Part shown: positions 1 to 6,474 of the stretch, piece by piece
How the letters are laid out: every line of letters starts with the position of its first letter
How positions within the stretch are numbered: position 1 is the stretch's first letter
NCBI GenBank assembly: GCA_947168515.1
Contig: CAMVMF010000025.1
Coordinates: 1 to 43,496 of the forward strand
Direction of reading: 5' to 3'
Origin: an uncultured Bacteroidales bacterium
GTDB taxonomy: Bacteria; Bacteroidota; Bacteroidia; Bacteroidales; P3
Length of the DNA: 43,496 nt
Translations under genes and position numbers: made by a program
The notes under the pieces: model-generated
The model's input: only the letters and a program-made list of their open reading frames with translations
What the model was told of the DNA's origin: nothing
The model's database searches: none

Positions 1-172
1 TTTTAGATGTTCCCCTTTTCTATTGTTTCACCATTCGTAGTTAGATTCGTGCAATCCGTGTTCAAAAGTCATTAATAGAAGTCCCCATTATAGATTTCGT
101 ATTCAGTTGAAGGTATGTTCCTGTGAGGAGGATAGGGCTCTGCCGTCACACGGTGAAGTCTCTGCAAAGATT

Positions 173-212
173 AACCGCCCATGCTGGCAATAGCGTGGGC
201 GGTTATTTTATA
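173..212 (+). terminator. Rho-independent terminator-like hairpin
   Basis: A 13-bp stem (173-185 pairing with 192-204, one G-T pair) closes a 6-nt loop and is followed by an AT-rich run (attttatat). It would end transcription arriving on the + strand from before or inside the first 170 bases. That leader shows no convincing ORF, so the hairpin may end a short RNA or an upstream gene outside the window. It also lies just beyond the end of the minus-strand transporter gene. Confidence 0.6.
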
Positions 213-247
213 TGGAGATGCTATTCTAAAAAGAGTAGAGCCGACAG

Positions 248-1546
248 CTACAATAGGATAACGAGTATCTGGCCGGCAAGGATGCGCAGGAACATGGTGA
301 GGGGGTACACCGTGGTGTAGGCTACGGAGCTTTCGTTGTTGGGGCAGAGGGTGTTGCTGAAGGCCAATGCGGGAGGGTCAGTGTGCGAACCGGCTATGAG
401 GCCGGCCACAGAGTAGATGCTCAGGTGGCAGAGGTAACGGGCAATGAGGCCGACGACGAAGCAGGGCACGATGGTGATGATGAAGCCGTAGACAACCCAC
501 ATGTAACCGCCATTGGCGATGGTCTGTAAGAAACCGTCGCCGGCACCGAGACCCACCGTGGCCATGAAGAGGCTGATGCCTGTCTCGCGCAACATCAGGT
601 TGGCAGACTTGGTGGTGTGGGTGGGGAAACGCAGGTCGGGTCCGATGGATGAGATGATGATGGAAACAATCAGCGGGCCGCCGGCCAGGCCGAGACGGAC
701 GGCTACGGGGATGCCGGGGAAATAGATGGGCACCATGCCGAGGATGACACCGAGGGCTATGCCGATAAAGATATAGAACAGGTGGGGCTTATTGTCGTGC
801 TCGTTCAGCCGGTTTTGTGCGGCAATGCGGGCGGCACGGCTTTTCTTGGCTTCAATCTTCGCACGGTCTTTCTCGGCTTTCTTCTCATCGTGGCTCTGTA
901 CCTTAGATGCCACCCAATAGAACAGCTCCAAACCGTTGAAACGGGCGTTCTGCTGGAAAATGGCATCCTCGTCCTTGCCCTGCTTCAGGAAGATGGACCG
1001 CATGACGACGATGCTGAGGATGATGCCCACCACACCCAGGGGGTAGGCTACGGCGTAGCCCTGGGCAAAGAGGGGGTTGTGGACCCCGCCATTCAGGTCG
1101 GCAAAGGTCTGCTGGGCGGCACCCAGACCGGGGGTGTTGGTGACGGCACCGTAAAGGGTACCCACCATGGCTTCGGCCGGTTCGCCGGAGAGTTTGATGA
1201 AAACCACCGTGAGCAGGCAGCCCAGCAGGATGACCAGGGTGGCCAAGCCGTTGAGCATGATGCCGCCGGACTTGAGGGAGCGGAAGAAGCCCGGACCTAC
1301 CTCAAGACCAATGGAATAGATGAAGAGGATGAGGCCGAATTCTTTGGCAAAATGGGAGACGTGAGGGTCGATGCTGATGCCAAGCTGGCCGAGGAAGATA
1401 CCTACAAAAAGTATCCATGTGACACCTAGGGAGATACCGCGAAAGCGGATGAGCTGTAGTGCCATACCCGCCGCAATGACGATGGAGAGTATCAGCACAG
1501 AGTTGGCAACGGAAGGTTGCGTGAACAAATCAGTAAACCAATTCAT
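248..1546 (-). CDS. YidE/AspT-family putative transporter, short form
   Basis: This 432-aa polytopic inner-membrane protein has the duplicated Asp-Al_Ex layout of the AspT/YidE/YbjL family. An N-terminal block of about five membrane helices (residues 10-190) carries the glycine-rich loop GAVTNTPGLGAAQ, and a second block after about residue 255 carries GSHTDPPALAF. In AspT the family exchanges aspartate for alanine; the substrate of YidE-type members is not established. Family members of about 550 aa usually have two TrkA_C (RCK) domains between the halves. Here the linker is only a short, highly charged helix rich in K, A, E and R (about residues 215-250), so the regulatory domains are absent. 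The gene ends in TAG and has its own -7 box at 1656-1663. Family confidence is high; substrate unknown. Confidence 0.85.
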   Translation of the reverse strand: MNWFTDLFTQPSVANSVLILSIVIAAGMALQLIRFRGISLGVTWILFVGIFLGQLGISIDPHVSHFAKEFGLILFIYSIGLEVGPGFFRSLKSGGIMLNGLATLVILLGCLLTVVFIKLSGEPAEAMVGTLYGAVTNTPGLGAAQQTFADLNGGVHNPLFAQGYAVAYPLGVVGIILSIVVMRSIFLKQGKDEDAIFQQNARFNGLELFYWVASKVQSHDEKKAEKDRAKIEAKKSRAARIAAQNRLNEHDNKPHLFYIFIGIALGVILGMVPIYFPGIPVAVRLGLAGGPLIVSIIISSIGPDLRFPTHTTKSANLMLRETGISLFMATVGLGAGDGFLQTIANGGYMWVVYGFIITIVPCFVVGLIARYLCHLSIYSVAGLIAGSHTDPPALAFSNTLCPNNESSVAYTTVYPLTMFLRILAGQILVILL

Positions 1547-1655
1547 TTTTGTTAGTCAAATATGTTTTTTTTACTATTTAATGAAACTTGGAGGATAGTG
1601 CAAGATTCTGACGTTTAGTTCGTTAGAAGGTTCGACCGCGTTTCGAATACGGGTG

Positions 1656-1663
1656 CAAAGATA
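1656..1663 (-). promoter_or_regulatory. Predicted promoter -7 box for the YidE-type gene
   Basis: On the minus strand the sequence reads TATCTTTG, an exact match to the Bacteroidetes -7 consensus TAnnTTTG. It lies about 110 bp before the ATG at 1546, giving a leader of about 100 nt. Confidence 0.6.
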
Positions 1664-1861
1664 CGAAAGCTTTTTGGATTGGCAAAATAATAGTTGTTTT
1701 GCTTGCTTTGGGGCGATGTTAGGACTTTATGATAGCTGGGTTTATCTTGTAGACCTCGGCACAGCTGCTGGCCTCGATGGAAACAGGGCATCCGTGGCTG
1801 CTTGTCAAGGCTGCCAATTTGAACAACCTGCTGTCCAACAGAAGTCGGCTTCACACCCCTT

Positions 1862-1890
1862 TTTCAAAAAAAAAACGCCTCAAAAGAGGC
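1862..1890 (-). terminator. Terminator-like hairpin with T-run, minus strand
   Basis: The stem GCCTC/GAGGC (1877-1890) with an AAAA loop is followed on the minus strand by ten T residues. No minus-strand gene ends just before it; the nearest is the barrel gene ending at 2547. It may end a long 3' region or a small RNA. Confidence 0.5.
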
Positions 1891-1903
1891 CTCCCCGCCT
1901 TCG

Positions 1904-1926
1904 CTATTTATATTAGATTTGTATTA
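1904..1926. repeat. AT-rich 23-bp motif, copy 1
   Basis: A 23-bp stretch beginning CTATTTATATTA and ending TTTGTATTA recurs at 32965-32987 with one substitution. Both copies sit next to GC-rich hairpin-forming sequence in long intergenic gaps. The function is unknown. Confidence 0.45.
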
Positions 1927-2031
1927 CTATTAGATTACTCATTATTTACATCCACAAGTGTAAATATGGCGTAAGCTTGATTTGATTGTAATATATTTGG
2001 GGGTGTACTGAGGACGTGTATTTTATGATTC

Positions 2032-2201
2032 GCTCTAGTACAACATATGACTGATTTTTGCCAAACGGTCTCAATGTCGCGTCCCTTCGGGACGCTAGGA
2101 GTGAGTTTATTCCGTCACCGCACTGCGCTACGCTTGTACGGTGTTACTGAGATTCAGCCTCTTCGAGGCTGTAAAAAATCAGTCTTATATTAAACTAGAG
2201 C
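2032..2201. mobile_element. MITE-like element 1 with TIRs and target duplication
   Basis: A 170-bp non-coding element is bounded by imperfect terminal inverted repeats of about 28 bp: GCTCTAGT then GACTGATTTTT at one end, and the reverse complement at the other, with four mismatches. The flanks repeat TTATGATTC (2023-2031 and 2203-2211), offset by one base from the TIR end, as expected of a 9-bp target duplication. Inside are hairpins GCGTC-CC-TTCG-GG-GACGC (about 2086-2100) and AGCCTC-TTCG-GAGGCT (2156-2170). It contains no ORF, so it would depend on a transposase supplied in trans. Element 2 at 6818-6989 is a homologous copy in reverse orientation. Confidence 0.75.
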
Positions 2202-2214
2202 CTTATGATTCAAT

Positions 2215-2335
2215 TTAGGCGAAGGATGCAGCCCTTGGACTAGGGCTTTTCCCCCAGTCATTGCTGTGTGGAGGGAGGTGGTGGGCACGAAATGGCCTCG
2301 AAAAATACTGGGATGGGGTTATGCAAAAGCAGCAA
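2215..2335. repeat. Intergenic repeat related to 4030-4145
   Basis: This stretch and 4030-4145 share an ordered series of short matches: GCTTTTCCCC, then TCATTG, then GGGATGGGG, then AAAAGCAGC and AAGCGAGG. They look like two diverged copies of one element. No coding potential is convincing. Only two copies are present, so its boundaries are uncertain. Confidence 0.4.
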
Positions 2336-2346
2336 AGCGAGGTCTT

Positions 2347-2520
2347 AAGTTCAGTACATTATTGTTGCGGATTGCAAATCCTTATACTCAATGGGTCTGG
2401 ATTGCAAATCCAGACTAACGTCAAAGTTCAGTACATTAATGTGGCGGATTGTAAATCCTTATACTCAATGGGTCTGGATTGCAAATCCAGACCCACGGGT
2501 TGCAAATCCAGACCCACGGT
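2347..2520. repeat. REP-like palindromic tandem repeat, 77-bp period
   Basis: Two near-identical 77-bp units (2347-2423 and 2424-2500) and part of a third follow each other. Each begins AAGTTCAGTACATTA, continues with GCGGATTGCAAATCC, and contains a perfect 9-bp stem GTCTGGATT/AATCCAGAC around GCA (2395-2415 and 2472-2492, exactly 77 bp apart). Palindromes of the form GGATTGCAAATCC resemble REP-type sequences common in Bacteroidetes intergenic DNA. They lie just downstream of the barrel gene ending at 2547, where REPs often act as 3' stabilisers or attenuators. Confidence 0.6.
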
Positions 2521-2546
2521 GGGTGCTTATGCACTAACGGCGGATT

Positions 2547-3089
2547 CTATAGCGACCAATAGAAGTCGATACCGGCAGTGCCCATCGGTCTGCCAAAGGG
2601 GAAATTGGAACTTGGCACCAGGCAGGTTGAGTAGAGCCCTAATCCGAAGTGCTCTCCAATGCGGTAACCTATTCTTAAATTGGCCCCTAAGGAAAGAGAA
2701 CCTAGCTCATCCGAAAAGTAGCGTGTGGCGTCTTGCTTAGCGGAATGGTGATAGATAAAACCGGTAAAAACATCGGCTTCTGCTTTCCAGCGTTCGCCCA
2801 AGAGCTGTTGGAATCCAACGCCCACGGACAGCATGTCGCAAAAAGCCTGGTCTTGGAACGGTTCAAAGTCTACTTCTTTCTCTGCCCCATTATAAGAAGC
2901 AAGTCCTACCTGCCAGGTCCAGTGCTGACTATAGCCGCTCTTACCTTTCCAGGCCTGAGAATAGTTAACACTCAAGGCGGGTCCCTGCATTTTGCTGGCG
3001 AAAGAATAACCCGGCATCACGCTCACTACCGCATTCTGGGCAAAAGCAAATGCGGGAAGCAATGCAAAAATCAAAAATAACTTTTTCAT
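2547..3089 (-). CDS. Small outer-membrane beta-barrel-like protein A
   Basis: The 180-aa protein begins with a clear signal peptide (residues 1-17, ending FAFAQ) and continues as alternating hydrophobic and polar strands ending in an aromatic residue plus leucine (DFYWSL), typical of small outer-membrane barrels in Bacteroidetes. No specific family is recognised. It is the last of three similar-sized barrel genes on this strand (with 3409-3909 and 4242-4859). Unlike those two it lacks an upstream TACAC-N4-GTGTA palindrome, and a repeat element begins only about 20 bp before its start codon, so its original promoter may have been displaced. REP-like palindromes follow its 3' end. Confidence 0.75.
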   Translation of the reverse strand: MKKLFLIFALLPAFAFAQNAVVSVMPGYSFASKMQGPALSVNYSQAWKGKSGYSQHWTWQVGLASYNGAEKEVDFEPFQDQAFCDMLSVGVGFQQLLGERWKAEADVFTGFIYHHSAKQDATRYFSDELGSLSLGANLRIGYRIGEHFGLGLYSTCLVPSSNFPFGRPMGTAGIDFYWSL

Positions 3090-3111
3090 AGTTTTCTTTA
3101 TTATAATATTT

Positions 3112-3270
3112 GGTTATCCGCAAATAACCGAGAAGACAAAGTCGCGTCTCTTCGAGACGCCTCTATGGGGTTGCATCCAATCCCCACACTGCGAAAATCG
3201 GAGATTTTCTTGTATGGGGTTATTGAGATTAAGCCTCTCCGAGGCTTCTTCGGTGCAATGCGGATAGTCA
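3112..3270. mobile_element. MITE-like element 3, variant ends
   Basis: This stretch has the same internal order as element 1: hairpin GCGTC-TC-TTCG-AG-GACGC (3143-3160), CCCCACACTGCG, GGGGTTATTGAGATT, then AGCCTC-TCC-GAGGCT. Its ends differ: GGTTATCCGCAAATAACCGA on the left against the reverse complement of TCGGTGCAATGCGGATAGTC on the right, sharing TATCCGCA and ACCGA. No convincing target duplication was seen. The left end lies about 20 bp upstream of the start codon of barrel gene A. Confidence 0.6.
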
Positions 3271-3408
3271 TTTAAAAACATTCGTTTTTTTTGTGCAGAT
3301 GTTTTCTTGCCTCACCATATAAGCAAGCTTGTCTGGTTTCGGCTTATCGAAAACGTTGAATAAGTGTTTAGATAAGCGATGCAGTTTTGTTCAGAGAAAT
3401 GAGGCCGT

Positions 3409-3909
3409 TCAAAAACGTATTCCGATGGAGGTAGGGCTCCAAAGGTCTCTTGTGGTAAGATAGGCAATGCCGGTTTCGAAGAACAAAGAACAACGCTTCG
3501 AAATGTTGAGATTGGCCCCGATAGAGAACTTTCCTTGGAATTCGGCATCAGGCTCAAGTTGAATAAATGAGCCTCCTAGATTCAGTAGAAGGTAGGGCGT
3601 AATTGTCTTGTTGTCCATAAAATTGTAACGGAAGGACAGAAAGAACGGGATATAGTTGGTTTCGCCATACCCATACCCATAATCTATAAACGTGGGACTT
3701 GCACACACACCTGCCGAAAAGTTATCAGATAGCTTGTATCTTATTGCAATGTCCGCTGAAATAACATCAGCCTGATTTAATATTGCCTTTGTGACAGGCA
3801 TTACTGCCACGTCCACTTCTATTTTTTTATTTGTTGGCTCTTCTTGGGCATGAACACATGTAAAACTGCAAATAATCAGGCTTGCCAAAAATAGGGTTAA
3901 TCTTTTCAT
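3409..3909 (-). CDS. Small outer-membrane beta-barrel-like protein B
   Basis: The 166-aa protein has a signal peptide (about residues 1-21, ending CVHAQ), amphipathic strands with Tyr/Phe-rich turns, and a C-terminal phenylalanine (SIGIRF) as in many outer-membrane barrels. No named family is recognised. Its promoter region carries a TAnnTTTG -7 box at 3963-3970 and the palindrome TACAC-AAAA-GTGTA at 3994-4007, and is nearly identical in layout to that of barrel gene C. It is therefore a likely target of the LuxR-type regulator at 5074. The ligand or function is unknown. Confidence 0.75.
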   Translation of the reverse strand: MKRLTLFLASLIICSFTCVHAQEEPTNKKIEVDVAVMPVTKAILNQADVISADIAIRYKLSDNFSAGVCASPTFIDYGYGYGETNYIPFFLSFRYNFMDNKTITPYLLLNLGGSFIQLEPDAEFQGKFSIGANLNISKRCSLFFETGIAYLTTRDLWSPTSIGIRF

Positions 3910-3962
3910 TTTTGTTCTTATTAAGTTACTTATTGCGTTTTGTCATTTCGAAATAGACGATG

Positions 3963-3970
3963 CAAATGTA
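3963..3970 (-). promoter_or_regulatory. Predicted -7 box for barrel gene B
   Basis: The minus strand reads TACATTTG, matching TAnnTTTG. Its centre (3966.5) is 34 bp from the centre of the TACAC palindrome at 3994-4007, the same distance as at the gene C promoter. Confidence 0.65.
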
Positions 3971-3993
3971 CGATTTTTTCACGACATCGCCAC

Positions 3994-4007
3994 TACACAA
4001 AAGTGTA
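3994..4007. promoter_or_regulatory. Operator-like palindrome TACAC-N4-GTGTA (site 1)
   Basis: Perfect 5-bp half sites TACAC and GTGTA flank AAAA. The site lies at about -41 relative to the predicted start of barrel gene B, the position used by class II activators. The flank CGCCAC is also shared with site 2. Confidence 0.65.
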
Positions 4008-4029
4008 ATTCTGAATGGAACGGTGATTG

Positions 4030-4145
4030 GGGCAAGACGCAGTCTGATGCTTTTCCCCTATCATTGTGGTAGCACGGAGATGGAGAAGGACAGGATGCCC
4101 CCAGAAGAATGTAGGGATGGGGCGGTGCTAAAAGCAGCTAAGCGA
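4030..4145. repeat. Intergenic repeat related to 2215-2335
   Basis: This is the second copy of the element described at 2215-2335, sharing GCTTTTCCCC, TCATTG, GGGATGGGG and AAAAGCAGC-TAAGCGAGG in order. It abuts the hairpin at 4139-4162. Confidence 0.4.
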
Positions 4146-4162
4146 GGCCGCACGGCCTCGCT
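4139..4162. terminator. Perfect 11-bp inverted repeat after barrel gene C
   Basis: The palindrome AAGCGAGGCCG-CA-CGGCCTCGCTT lies in the gap between barrel genes C and B. It has no strong T-run on either side (minus strand continues AGCTGCTTTTAGC), so it may be a weak terminator or a 3' stabilising hairpin. The remainder of 3910-4241 holds the gene B promoter and the repeat at 4030-4145. Confidence 0.45.
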
Positions 4163-4241
4163 TAGCTTGCACTTAGATTTTCGATGATTCCTATAATGGA
4201 TGGTAATGCATCTGCCATGGGCATGGAGGCTTAGGCAGTTC

Positions 4242-4859
4242 TCAGAATCTTACTCCATAGTTGAGCATTATTTGCCTACCGAAGATCGAATTGCTCTGAT
4301 TTTTGGCGTAGCCTGCCGGAACATCGTATTGATCGGTAATCAAAGAAACGGCAACAAATCCGCCGGTCAGTCCGACATAAGAGTAGCTATTGACATTATA
4401 AATCAGACCTCCTTCAAATTTCACGGCCAATCCATAACGGTTGATTTTCAAGTCGTCTCCACCCATAGTGTATTGGTTCCGCAACCAGGCGGCACCTACG
4501 CCGCATCCATACCATACATTGAGGTTGCCAGTCAGCGGTAAGCTGCGTTTGGTAGATAGTAACGCCATAGTGTTGTAAAAATTCTTTTCGCTGGGTTGCG
4601 AAGTTTGTGCGGTCATCCCTTCGATGGATAATCCCCAATAGCGTCCAGTGTTTGAGCTCTTGAGTCCCAGAAAGAACGCTGCGGTAGGCATGGTATAACT
4701 AGCCGTATTGTCTTCGAAGGCTGACAGGGCGGAATAGTTGAGGCTGGTGGTAGCACCGTATTCTAGTCCTAAAACGAATCTGTGATTCTCCGATGTGTTT
4801 TGGGCCTGTAGATTACCTATGATGGCCACGGCGGAGATTAAAAAAAGAATTTTTTTCAT
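4242..4859 (-). CDS. Small outer-membrane beta-barrel-like protein C
   Basis: The 205-aa protein has a signal peptide (residues 1-19, ending NLQAQ), several Gly/Tyr-rich strands and a C-terminal GVRF motif typical of outer-membrane barrels. No specific family is recognised. It is transcribed divergently from the LuxR-type regulator. Its promoter has a -7 box at 4946-4953 and the palindrome TACAC-TAAA-GTGTA at 4977-4990, spaced exactly as upstream of barrel gene B. Together the two look like parallel outputs of one regulator. Confidence 0.75.
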   Translation of the reverse strand: MKKILFLISAVAIIGNLQAQNTSENHRFVLGLEYGATTSLNYSALSAFEDNTASYTMPTAAFFLGLKSSNTGRYWGLSIEGMTAQTSQPSEKNFYNTMALLSTKRSLPLTGNLNVWYGCGVGAAWLRNQYTMGGDDLKINRYGLAVKFEGGLIYNVNSYSYVGLTGGFVAVSLITDQYDVPAGYAKNQSNSIFGRQIMLNYGVRF

Positions 4860-4945
4860 AATAGATTTTTATTAAGTTGATAATTGTTAGTTTGTATTCT
4901 CTTTTTAAATTACTTATTACGTTTTGTCATTTCGAAATAACATTG

Positions 4946-4953
4946 CAAAATTA
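4946..4953 (-). promoter_or_regulatory. Predicted -7 box for barrel gene C
   Basis: The minus strand reads TAATTTTG, matching TAnnTTTG. Its centre is 34 bp from the centre of the palindrome at 4977-4990. Confidence 0.65.
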
Positions 4954-4976
4954 CGTTTTTTCTACAGCATCGCCAC

Positions 4977-4990
4977 TACACTAAAGTGTA
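4977..4990. promoter_or_regulatory. Operator-like palindrome TACAC-N4-GTGTA (site 2)
   Basis: Half sites TACAC and GTGTA flank TAAA. The site sits at about -41 of the predicted gene C transcript, and 39 bp centre-to-centre from site 3, which belongs to the divergent regulator. Confidence 0.65.
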
Positions 4991-5015
4991 ATATTGCTTC
5001 GAATGGGGCGTTTTC

Positions 5016-5029
5016 TACACAATTGTGTA
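5016..5029. promoter_or_regulatory. Operator-like palindrome TACAC-N4-GTGTA (site 3)
   Basis: Half sites TACAC and GTGTA flank AATT, making a perfect 14-bp palindrome. Its centre is only 21 bp upstream of the centre of the regulator -7 box at 5040-5047, so a bound protein would cover the -33 region. That geometry suits autorepression rather than activation. Confidence 0.65.
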
Positions 5030-5039
5030 ATTTTTTTTG

Positions 5040-5047
5040 TATTTTTG
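5040..5047 (+). promoter_or_regulatory. Predicted -7 box for the LuxR-type regulator
   Basis: TATTTTTG matches TAnnTTTG and predicts a transcript start near 5053. This excludes the longer reading frame starting at 4924 and favours the ATG at 5074. Confidence 0.65.
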
Positions 5048-5073
5048 CAAACCGAATGACATATAGGATAATC

Positions 5074-5805
5074 ATGAATAGTACAAGGAATACAAAAGGT
5101 TGCGCAAATGCATCGGACAGAATAGAGCATTATATCGAAATGGCTAAAACCTTTGCGGCATTGTCATATCAGGGTGTGTATATTATGGATTTAAGTTCTG
5201 CCCAATTTGTGTTTTCTTCGGATTATCCTCTTTTGCGTTGTGGACTGTCGGAGCAGGAGGTGCTGGAACAAGGGCTTGGCTATTTCTCAAACTTGGTGCC
5301 CGACACAGAAAAGGATATACTGAAAGATGTGCAATTCATGCTTACTTCGGGTTTTGCGGAAATACCAATGGAGGACAGGAGGCGGTTGTCTATGTTTCTG
5401 AATTTTCATATCAATTATGATACGCATTTGATCATGGTGTGCCACAAGTTGCGTTTTCTTGATTTTGACAACGATGGGAATCCTAGGTACATGATTGGCC
5501 TTGTGTCGCCATCTGTGCACAGCGATGGGCCGGTGATCCTGGCTGCCATTGAGGACACCGACTATGTTTTCTCTTATTCTTCAGAAAACAGGAGATGGGA
5601 ACCACTCAATGTAGTACACTTATCTGGTGACGAGCGGTCTATGCTAAGGCTCACAACGCAGGGCTTTTCGTTAGACCAGATAGGAAGGATGATGTTCAAG
5701 TCGGTGGAGACCATCAAGTTTTACCGCCGACAGGTGTTTTCGAAACTGGGAGTAAAAAACATATCAGAGGCTATCGCGTACGCGACCCAATATGGCATGA
5801 TATAG
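5074..5805 (+). CDS. PAS-like/LuxR-type transcriptional regulator
   Basis: From ATG 5074 the product is 243 aa. Residues of about 25-150 resemble a PAS-like sensory fold (GVYIMDLSSAQFVF start, a FLDFDNDGNPRYMIGL strand pair). The last 65 residues form a LuxR/GerE helix-turn-helix: LSGDERSMLRLTTQGFSLDQIG, then SVETIKFYRRQVFSKLGVKN. There is no receiver domain, membrane segment or signal peptide, so it should act in the cytoplasm. The open frame extends upstream to 4924, but the predicted promoter lies inside that extension; ATG 5056 is an alternative start. It is divergent from barrel gene C, and the palindromes at 3994, 4977 and 5016 suggest it activates the barrels and controls itself. The ligand is unknown. 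Confidence 0.8.
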   Translation: MNSTRNTKGCANASDRIEHYIEMAKTFAALSYQGVYIMDLSSAQFVFSSDYPLLRCGLSEQEVLEQGLGYFSNLVPDTEKDILKDVQFMLTSGFAEIPMEDRRRLSMFLNFHINYDTHLIMVCHKLRFLDFDNDGNPRYMIGLVSPSVHSDGPVILAAIEDTDYVFSYSSENRRWEPLNVVHLSGDERSMLRLTTQGFSLDQIGRMMFKSVETIKFYRRQVFSKLGVKNISEAIAYATQYGMI

Positions 5806-5984
5806 TGCGGTATCATTCCATCGTATCTTTCTGATAATGGTTGGCTCCCCCAATGGGGAATCGGCGATGTGCCTTTCCCAGCCATCCGCTCTCTTTTTCA
5901 TAGTGTTGCATTCATGAGTTGAACTTAAGGATGTTAATGGCTGTTAAATTTGAGGTATTCTGTTGCGGAATGGAATATTATTTG

Positions 5985-5992
5985 TATTTTTG
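5985..5992 (+). promoter_or_regulatory. Predicted -7 box for the riboswitch transcript
   Basis: TATTTTTG matches TAnnTTTG and places a transcript start near 6000, just before the riboswitch. The gap 5806-5984 holds nothing else recognisable. Confidence 0.55.
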
Positions 5993-5999
5993 CATCCGA

Positions 6000-6210
6000 T
6001 TTGGTCGTCCATGAGACAAGGATTTCCGACCGCAAGGTTGCGGAAATCAGTCTGATGGATGTTAAAAGGGAATCAGGTGCGAGTCCTGAACAGTCCCGCT
6101 GCTGTAAGCTCCAACAATAGCCGCAGCCTCCAAAGAGAAACGTCACTGTGTGGTGCCAAGCCACATGGGAAGACGGATGCCACGGGGAGCGAGTCAGAAG
6201 ACCTGCCAAA
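6000..6210 (+). ncRNA. Cobalamin (AdoCbl/B12) riboswitch
   Basis: The core contains the conserved segments of the cobalamin aptamer in order: a 5' hairpin (6023-6050), GGGAATCAGGTGCGAGTCCTG (6069-6089), the B12 box region CAGTCCCGCTGCTGTAA (6091-6107), GCCACATGGGAAG (6162-6174), and the closing GAGTCAGAAGACCTGCC (6191-6207). Such elements normally shut off BtuB-type TonB-dependent receptors or B12 synthesis and transport genes when cobalamin binds. No such gene follows here: the only small frame nearby is 35 codons at 6250-6357, and the next gene, a helicase at 7029, has its own promoter. Confidence 0.9.
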
Positions 6211-6249
6211 TTGATTTTTTTGAAGCTCTCGAGGAAGAAGCTGAGAAAT

Positions 6250-6357
6250 GACACATGACGAAAAAGGCGGTATAGTGCCCGCTTTGGCCGTCAGGCAGCA
6301 TCCTCTACATTCACCTCCGACTAGAGTTTCAAAAAAACGCACAAGACAGCAATAGGC
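6250..6357 (+). other. Possible 35-codon ORF behind the riboswitch
   Basis: An ATG at 6250 opens a 35-codon frame, MTHDEKGGIVPALAVRQHPL and onward, ending in TAG. It has no recognisable domain and no signal peptide. It may be a leader peptide, part of the expression platform, or chance. From about 6424 a stretch resembles a gene start without its ATG (AAACAATTATTATCGTTGCA), which could be a trace of a lost receptor gene, but this is weak. Confidence 0.2.
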
Positions 6358-6454
6358 TGTTTTGGTACGTATTGAGTGTTTGGCTATGTATTGGTTAATT
6401 AAATTGTTTTAGTGTTAATAAACAATTATTATCGTTGCAACTACCTGTTGGCAC

Positions 6455-6474
6455 ACCCCCCTTCGCAAGAAGGG
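6455..6474. repeat. GC-rich hairpin CCCCCTTC-GCAA-GAAGGGGG
   Basis: A perfect 8-bp stem closes a GCAA tetraloop. It lacks a T-run, so it is not a classical terminator. Similar C-rich hairpins with a TTCGCAA centre are widespread in bacterial intergenic repeats. Confidence 0.4.

Noticed and set aside
1-172. Known small RNA (6S or similar) before the first terminator
   Set aside because: Some hairpins can be drawn, but no conserved core of a known RNA family was recognised.
2347-2520. CRISPR or tandem-repeat protein gene
   Set aside because: The repeated block is nearly the whole 77-bp unit, contains internal palindromes and is not part of a supported coding frame; a REP-like origin fits better.
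4924-5073. N-terminal extension of the LuxR-type regulator
   Set aside because: The extra 50 residues are coded across the divergent promoter region and two operator-like palindromes and precede the predicted transcript start.
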